Assembly: GCF_001612905.1 (NCBI RefSeq)
Contig: NZ_BDBI01000011.1
Location: 124,001-188,000, forward strand
Length of the DNA stretch: 64,000 nt
Source of the DNA: Nocardia ignorata NBRC 108230
Lineage (GTDB): Bacteria; Actinomycetota; Actinomycetes; Mycobacteriales; Mycobacteriaceae
Direction of reading: 5' to 3'
Shown here: one piece after another, positions 60,109-64,000 of the stretch
Layout: every line of letters begins with the position of its first letter
How positions within the stretch are numbered: the first letter of the stretch is position 1
Made by a program: the position numbers and the translations under genes
Notes under the pieces: model-generated
Told to the model about the DNA's origin: nothing
Database searches by the model: none
Seen by the model: only the letters and a program-made list of their open reading frames with translations

Positions 60109-60518
60109 TACCTGACACCGTGCCGTGGCGCCGCACCGATCTCGTGGCCGACCCGCGCGGCCAGTTCGTTCATCCGGTGCGCCACCAGCGCCACGTCGAC
60201 ATCGGCGGTGGTCGCGACACCGAGCAGCGCGCCGACACCGGCGGCGGTGATCATGATCATGCCCTCGTCGTATTCGGTCATGTTCTGGCGCACCGTGTTC
60301 GCCGGTGACCCGCAGAACTCGCCTAGGGCCTTGCCGAGCGAACGTAGACCGGATGCGGCCGCCGCGAACCGTTCGGCGTCGTCCTTGGCGACGCCGTGGG
60401 AGTGCGCGATGCGAAGGCCGTCGTCGGATAGCAGCACGGCGAAGCGGACGCCGGGGATCTCGAGATCCTCGAGCAGCCATGCCAAACGGTTGGTGCTATC
60501 GGCTACCGGTGTGCTCAT
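60108..60518 (-). CDS. cvnB: Conservon roadblock/LC7 protein (CvnB-like)
   Basis: The 136-residue protein has the roadblock/LC7 fold: W-L-L-E-D-L near residue 16, A-V-L-L-S-D-D-G-L-R-I at about 27-37, and D-V-A-L-V-A-H-R-M near 110. Such proteins act as GAP-like partners of MglA/CvnD GTPases. GGAAGG is eight bases before ATG 60518. The start overlaps the end of the kinase gene by 23 bases, a common arrangement in conservons. Confidence 0.93.
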   Translation of the reverse strand: MSTPVADSTNRLAWLLEDLEIPGVRFAVLLSDDGLRIAHSHGVAKDDAERFAAAASGLRSLGKALGEFCGSPANTVRQNMTEYDEGMIMITAAGVGALLGVATTADVDVALVAHRMNELAARVGHEIGAAPRHGVR

Positions 60519-61884
60519 CGGCTGTTCCTTCCGTGGATCGCTCGGCCGCAGCGGCACGACCGCTGCGGGAACCGCTGTGCCAGGCAGCGGCGAGGTCGGG
60601 GCGAGCCTGCCCCACTTCCGTGGTCACCCCCGCCGAATCCGGGGCGACCGGGCGGCGGCGCCGTTTGGGCAGCCCACCGCTGGTGATTTCGTGTACGGCC
60701 GCGCGTGGGCCGTCGGTCTCGACAGGGTCGGGCACGGGCACCGGGATGTGCGCGGGCGCGGCCAGTTCGGGTTCGGGGATTCTCGGCGCCTCTCCGCTCA
60801 CCAGCAGCGCCGACGGCACATAGACCATCGCGCGCATGCCACCGTAGATATTGGGACCGTCGACATGCACGGAGAAGCCGTAGCGGCGTGCGAGTGCGGC
60901 GATACCGGGGAAACCGACCTTGGGCGCAGGCCCGAGGTCGTGGATGTCGACCGAGCGTTCACCGCTGAGCACCAGACGCGCGTCCTCGAGTTGCTCGGGG
61001 CTCATCCGCATGCCCGCGTCGTCGACGATGATCGTGACGCCGTGGTGGCCTTCCTGGAACCCGACCTCGACGAACGAGGACGGCGGCGAGTACCGCAGCG
61101 CGTTGTCGAGCAGGGTGGCCAGGGTGTGCACGAGCGGCTCGACGGCGCGGCTGATGACGATGCGTTCCGATTGGGCCGAATGGACCCGCAGGAACTCACG
61201 CACGCGCCCGGTGGCGCCGCCCGCGACGTCGGTGAGCGACTGCTGTGGCCAGCGCCTGCCGGGCAGGCCACCGGAGACGATCACGTAGGACTGCGCCTGC
61301 CGGATCATCTGCTGCACGGTGTGGTCGATGCGGGTGAGCGTCTCGTAGACGGCGTCGTCGCGGTGCTCGCGCAGCGCGGTACTCACCACCTGGCCGAGGT
61401 CGGTGCCGAGGCTCACCACCGAGGTGCCGAAGGAACGCACCGCCGCACTGGTCGCCGCGCGGGACGACGCCTGCAGTTCGGCGCGGGTCTCTTCGCGGGC
61501 GGCCTGGATCTCGGCGACGCGGCGTTGCTCGCCGTAGCGCTCGACCATCGCCCGTGTCTCCTCGGCGACGACGCGCAGGTCGTCGGCGTGGCCGGTCGCG
61601 ATCGCCTGCAGCGACTCGCCGAGGGGCGCGTCGCGTAATTCGGCGGGCAGTTCCACCGCGACCGAGGGAATGTCGTGTCGCCGTACGGCGTCGGTGATGG
61701 CGGGCAGGGTGATCTGGGCGAGGTGATGTACCGCCGCCTCACACAGTTCACGCTCCCGCTTGGCGGTGTCGGCGCGTGCGCGTTGTTTGCGCTCGTTGTG
61801 CATGGCGAGCACAGCCACAGCGATGGCCGCGAGGACCACCAGGGCTCCGATGATGAGCGACAGCACCGCGATTCCGGAGTTCAT
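60496..61884 (-). CDS. cvnA: Conservon sensor histidine-kinase-like protein (CvnA-like)
   Basis: The 462-residue protein has one N-terminal membrane helix (about 3-27), a long helical region (35-210) and a C-terminal HATPase domain (about 225-370) with L-L-D-N-A-L-R-Y-S-P (N-box) and V-D-D-A-G-M-R-M (G1). There is no clear HisKA phospho-acceptor box, as in other CvnA proteins. The final 90 residues are proline- and arginine-rich. It is the first gene of the conservon operon cvnA-B-C-D-E. ATG 61884 is chosen because the helix starts right after; longer frames are not supported. Confidence 0.87.
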   Translation of the reverse strand: MNSGIAVLSLIIGALVVLAAIAVAVLAMHNERKQRARADTAKRERELCEAAVHHLAQITLPAITDAVRRHDIPSVAVELPAELRDAPLGESLQAIATGHADDLRVVAEETRAMVERYGEQRRVAEIQAAREETRAELQASSRAATSAAVRSFGTSVVSLGTDLGQVVSTALREHRDDAVYETLTRIDHTVQQMIRQAQSYVIVSGGLPGRRWPQQSLTDVAGGATGRVREFLRVHSAQSERIVISRAVEPLVHTLATLLDNALRYSPPSSFVEVGFQEGHHGVTIIVDDAGMRMSPEQLEDARLVLSGERSVDIHDLGPAPKVGFPGIAALARRYGFSVHVDGPNIYGGMRAMVYVPSALLVSGEAPRIPEPELAAPAHIPVPVPDPVETDGPRAAVHEITSGGLPKRRRRPVAPDSAGVTTEVGQARPDLAAAWHSGSRSGRAAAAERSTEGTADEHTGSR

Positions 61885-62123
61885 CTGATCTTTCGTCGTC
61901 GTTCCACCCGGGCAGCCGCCCTCGAGGGAACCATCCCGGATACCCGATAGACAGTCCCTGCTTCCAGCGACCCGCACACAGTAGCAGCACTGTGACCGAT
62001 TCGAGATGGAACCTGCTGTCAGGCATGGGAATTGCCGCTGATATTACCCAATTTCCGCAGGCACGGGGTTGTCGAAACACACGAGGGTCCGGATGCGGTG
62101 GTCGCGGAACCGGGAGTACCGGA

Positions 62124-62129
62124 TACTAT
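62124..62129 (+). promoter_or_regulatory. Likely -10 box for leaderless SRPBCC gene
   Basis: TACTAT is followed by six bases and then GTG 62136. No Shine-Dalgarno is visible, so the transcript probably starts at the GTG. Confidence 0.45.
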
Positions 62130-62135
62130 CCCGCC

Positions 62136-62567
62136 GTGGCCAAACTGAAGCTCACCATCGACGTTCCCCTCGCCCCGGACAAGGCGTGGGACCACGCCTC
62201 CGACCTGGAGCACCTCGGCGACTGGCTGGCGATCCACGAGGCCTGGCGCGGCACCGTCCCCGAAGAACTCACCGAGGGCACCGTGCTGGTCGGTGTCGCG
62301 CGGGTGAAGGGGTTTCGCAACAAGGTCACCTGGACGGTGCGCACCGCCCAGCCGCCGCACAAGCTGAAGTTGACCGGCGCGGGCATCGGCGGCACCAAGT
62401 TCGGCATCGATCTCGCCGTGCAGCCCAAGGGCGACGGTTCGGCGGTCGACCTGACCGTCGAACTCGGCGGCGCGCCGCTGTTCGGCCCGATCGGCTCGAC
62501 CGTGGCCAAGGCACTGCGCGGCGATTTCGAACGGTCGCTGGCGAAGTTCGTCGAACTCTACGGCTGA
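62136..62567 (+). CDS. Type II toxin-antitoxin-like SRPBCC family protein
   Basis: The 143-residue protein is an SRPBCC (polyketide cyclase/START-like) domain with V-A-K-L-K-L-T-I-D-V at the N-terminus, A-W-D-H-A-S-D-L-E-H-L-G-D-W and the C-terminal helix ending in V-E-L-Y-G. Many mycobacterial homologues carry the name type II toxin-antitoxin system Rv0910 family, where one acts as a toxin with Rv0909. No small antitoxin gene is present, so a general lipid-binding role is more likely. The gene overlaps the end of the DapA-like gene by 10 bases. Confidence 0.8.
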   Translation: MAKLKLTIDVPLAPDKAWDHASDLEHLGDWLAIHEAWRGTVPEELTEGTVLVGVARVKGFRNKVTWTVRTAQPPHKLKLTGAGIGGTKFGIDLAVQPKGDGSAVDLTVELGGAPLFGPIGSTVAKALRGDFERSLAKFVELYG

Positions 62568-63439
62568 GTTGCGGCCGCCGACAGCGCCGCCGCGACCGAT
62601 TCGGCCGAGGCGGGCAGCAACGGCAGACGCACCGCCGCGCTGGGGATTTCGCCCCGTGCGGCGAGCACACCCTTGACGACCGTGGGGTTCGGTTCGGCGA
62701 ACAGTGCGGCACCGAGGGCGTCGAGACGGTTACCCACCGCGCGGCCACGCGCGAGATCGCCTGTCCCCCAGGCTCGTACGAGCTCGGCGTACCCGGCGGG
62801 CGCGACATTGGCCGCGGCGAGGATCGCGCCGTCGGCGCCGAGTGCCAGCAGCGGCGAGGCGAAACGGTCGTCGCCCGCCAGCACGGTGGTCCGGTCCCCC
62901 ACGGTCGCCATCAGTTCCACGGTGGCATCGGTGATGCCTCCGACCGAGTGCTTGAAGCCGGCGATGTTCGCGATGGTGGTGAGCCGGATCAGGGTGGCGG
63001 CGCCGAGCGTGCGCGCGGTCCGGTACGGCACGTCGTAGACGAGGATCGGCGCCGGGCTCGCGGCCGCGAGTGCGGTGAAGTGCGCGATCACACCCTCCTC
63101 GCTCGGCCGGACGTAGTAGGGCACCACCGACAGCACCGCGGCCGCCGACGGCGGCACGGCAGCCACTGCGGCGGCGGCCTCGGCGGTGGCGTTGCCGCCC
63201 GCGCACACGATCAGCGGCGCGTCCCGTTCTGCGCACACCGTGGCGCAGATGTCGAGCACCTCGGCGCGTTCGGCGGGCGTCAACGCAGTCGGTTCGGCGG
63301 TCGTGCCGAGTGCGACGAGCCCGGTGGCGCCCGCGTCGAGAACCGTGTGGGCGTGCGCGCGGAGTGCGTCGGGAGCGAGGGCGCCGTCGGCGGTGAAGGG
63401 TGTGACCAGGGGGACGAACAGGCCGTGCAGCGATGTCAT
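62558..63439 (-). CDS. DapA-family lyase (dihydrodipicolinate synthase-like)
   Basis: The 293-residue protein is a TIM-barrel aldolase of the DHDPS/NAL family, with L-G-T-T-A-E (about 46-51), Y-D-V-P-Y-R (the tyrosine pair region near 130-140) and the Schiff-base lysine in I-A-G-F-K-H-S (about Lys160). It condenses or cleaves pyruvate-type substrates. It is probably not the lysine-biosynthesis DapA, because it stands beside a divergent LysR regulator and not with other lysine genes; a catabolic role for a keto acid or sugar acid is more likely. ATG 63439 has a GGAG close upstream. Confidence 0.85.
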   Translation of the reverse strand: MTSLHGLFVPLVTPFTADGALAPDALRAHAHTVLDAGATGLVALGTTAEPTALTPAERAEVLDICATVCAERDAPLIVCAGGNATAEAAAAVAAVPPSAAAVLSVVPYYVRPSEEGVIAHFTALAAASPAPILVYDVPYRTARTLGAATLIRLTTIANIAGFKHSVGGITDATVELMATVGDRTTVLAGDDRFASPLLALGADGAILAAANVAPAGYAELVRAWGTGDLARGRAVGNRLDALGAALFAEPNPTVVKGVLAARGEIPSAAVRLPLLPASAESVAAALSAAATQP

Positions 63440-63473
63440 GACTCCATCGTCGAACCCCGCGACCATAAGGTCC

Positions 63474-63508
63474 AGTTCACGTTCATGAGGTAGAACGTAA
63501 GCTGAACT
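63474..63508. promoter_or_regulatory. Nested inverted repeat in DapA-like/LysR divergent promoter
   Basis: Outer arms AGTTCA/TGAACT (63474-63479, 63503-63508) enclose inner arms ACGTTC/GAACGT (63479-63484, 63493-63498). The 70-base divergent region is nearly filled by this element, so it is a likely binding site of the LysR regulator encoded next to it. Confidence 0.5.
63498..63503 (+). promoter_or_regulatory. Likely -10 box for leaderless LysR gene
   Basis: TAAGCT lies six bases before ATG 63510 with no Shine-Dalgarno. It overlaps the right half of the nested inverted repeat, which fits autoregulation. Confidence 0.4.
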
Positions 63509-63509
63509 G

Positions 63510-64000
63510 ATGCTCGATGTCCGCAAACTCCGCCTGCTGCGCGAACTCGCTCACCGCGGGACCATCGCGGCGGTCGCCGAGGCCCTCAGCTACACGCCGT
63601 CGGCGGTGTCCCAGCAGCTCAGCGCGCTCGAGAAGGACGCGGGCGTGGCACTGCTCGAGCGATCGGGCCGCCGGGTGACGCTCACCCCCGCCGCCCATCT
63701 GCTGGTCGGCCACACCGAGACCGTGCTCGCCGCCCTCGAACGCGCGGACGCCGAATTGGCCGGTGCGCGGGCCGCATTGGTCGGCACTCTGCGCATCGGC
63801 GCGTTCCCCACCGCCGCTCGCACCCTGCTCTCCCCCGCCCTGGTCACCCTCAGCACCGAACACCCACGCCTGGAACTCACCGTCACCGAGATCGATCCGG
63901 CCGACGTACCCGACGCCCTGCGGGCAGGCACCCTCGATATCGCGCTCACCCACGACTACGACCTGGTGCCCGCCGACACCGACCGGGCGTTGCACACCGA
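63510..64000 (+). CDS. LysR family transcriptional regulator, N-terminal part (3' end outside window)
   Basis: The 163 visible residues contain a LysR helix-turn-helix (about 5-62; L-R-E-L-A-H-R-G-T-I-A-A-V-A-E-A-L-S) and the first part of the effector domain (L-R-I-G-A-F-P-T from about 90). It diverges from the DapA-like gene, a typical layout for LysR control of a metabolic gene. Nested inverted repeats lie in the shared promoter. The C-terminal half of the protein is beyond the window. Confidence 0.9.
   Translation, partial: MLDVRKLRLLRELAHRGTIAAVAEALSYTPSAVSQQLSALEKDAGVALLERSGRRVTLTPAAHLLVGHTETVLAALERADAELAGARAALVGTLRIGAFPTAARTLLSPALVTLSTEHPRLELTVTEIDPADVPDALRAGTLDIALTHDYDLVPADTDRALHT

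Noticed and set aside
62136..62567. Toxin-antitoxin module of the Rv0909/Rv0910 type
   Set aside because: The SRPBCC gene matches the toxin family in name, but no small antitoxin gene is adjacent on the same strand.

Overview
The window is one continuous stretch of high-GC actinobacterial chromosome with dense, short-gapped genes, many GTG starts, start/stop overlaps (ATGA, GTGA, TGATG, TAATG) and several genes that appear to be leaderless. The gene set fits Mycobacteriales, most likely Nocardia or a close relative (Rhodococcus, Gordonia): a complete conservon, a mycobacterial-type proline catabolic locus (pruC-pruA-pruB), a bidomain AcrA1-type acyl-CoA reductase, a cutinase, a KstD-like flavoprotein and a LipE-like serine hydrolase. 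The genus is inferred from gene content only. I see no rRNA, tRNA, CRISPR array, insertion sequence or prophage gene. No stretch longer than about 260 bases lacks a gene.

1-15.6 kb is a surface-glycan locus. A plus-strand group makes or modifies a nucleotide sugar: the end of rfbF, a PIG-L deacetylase, a sugar SDR, and a C-methyltransferase diverging from an RmlC-type epimerase. A minus-strand operon (10526 down to 3567) holds a GT2, a Wzy-type polymerase, a GT4, a Wzx-type flippase, a glycosidase-like lipoprotein and another GT4. Facing away from it is a plus-strand operon (10752-15588) with a Wzz-like chain-length protein, a tandem-GNAT acetyltransferase, a class III aminotransferase and a GT4. 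Together they resemble a Wzx/Wzy pathway for a polymer containing an N-acylated amino sugar. A stand-alone acyl-CoA reductase/SDR fusion follows and ends at a perfect hairpin.

18-46 kb is a mosaic of small housekeeping and accessory units: an NmrA-like SDR, hexapeptide acetyltransferase, cutinase, small lipoprotein, KstD-like oxidoreductase, IclR regulator, a YeiH/YdcF/LysR operon, DinB, HAD, thioesterase, LipE-like hydrolase, an orphan small membrane protein, a two-component system with a frameshifted kinase, an MFS exporter, two LLM flavin oxidoreductases, a nitroreductase, a PPOx protein, GATase, an SMP-30-like protein, an M50 protein, gluconokinase, a CocE-type hydrolase and a VOC protein.

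46-52 kb is the proline module: pruC regulator, then divergent pruA, pruB and an amino acid permease. Two related GATC-centred palindromic sites lie between pruC and pruA. 52-57 kb has an unusual SRPBCC-acyl-CoA synthetase fusion divergent from a Clp/Hsp100 ATPase that carries a UVR segment and lacks an evident ClpP-binding loop. 58-62 kb is a conservon in the order cvnA-B-C-D-E on the minus strand. Its P450 lacks the ExxR arginine. The window closes with an SRPBCC protein, a DapA-family lyase and a divergent LysR regulator cut by the window edge.

Points most worth a second look are the glycan locus and its embedded glycosidase, the SRPBCC-FadD fusion beside the atypical Clp ATPase, the ExxR-less P450, the frameshifted kinase and small membrane gene, and a set of perfect inverted repeats and TANNNT-N6/7-start signatures in the intergenic regions.
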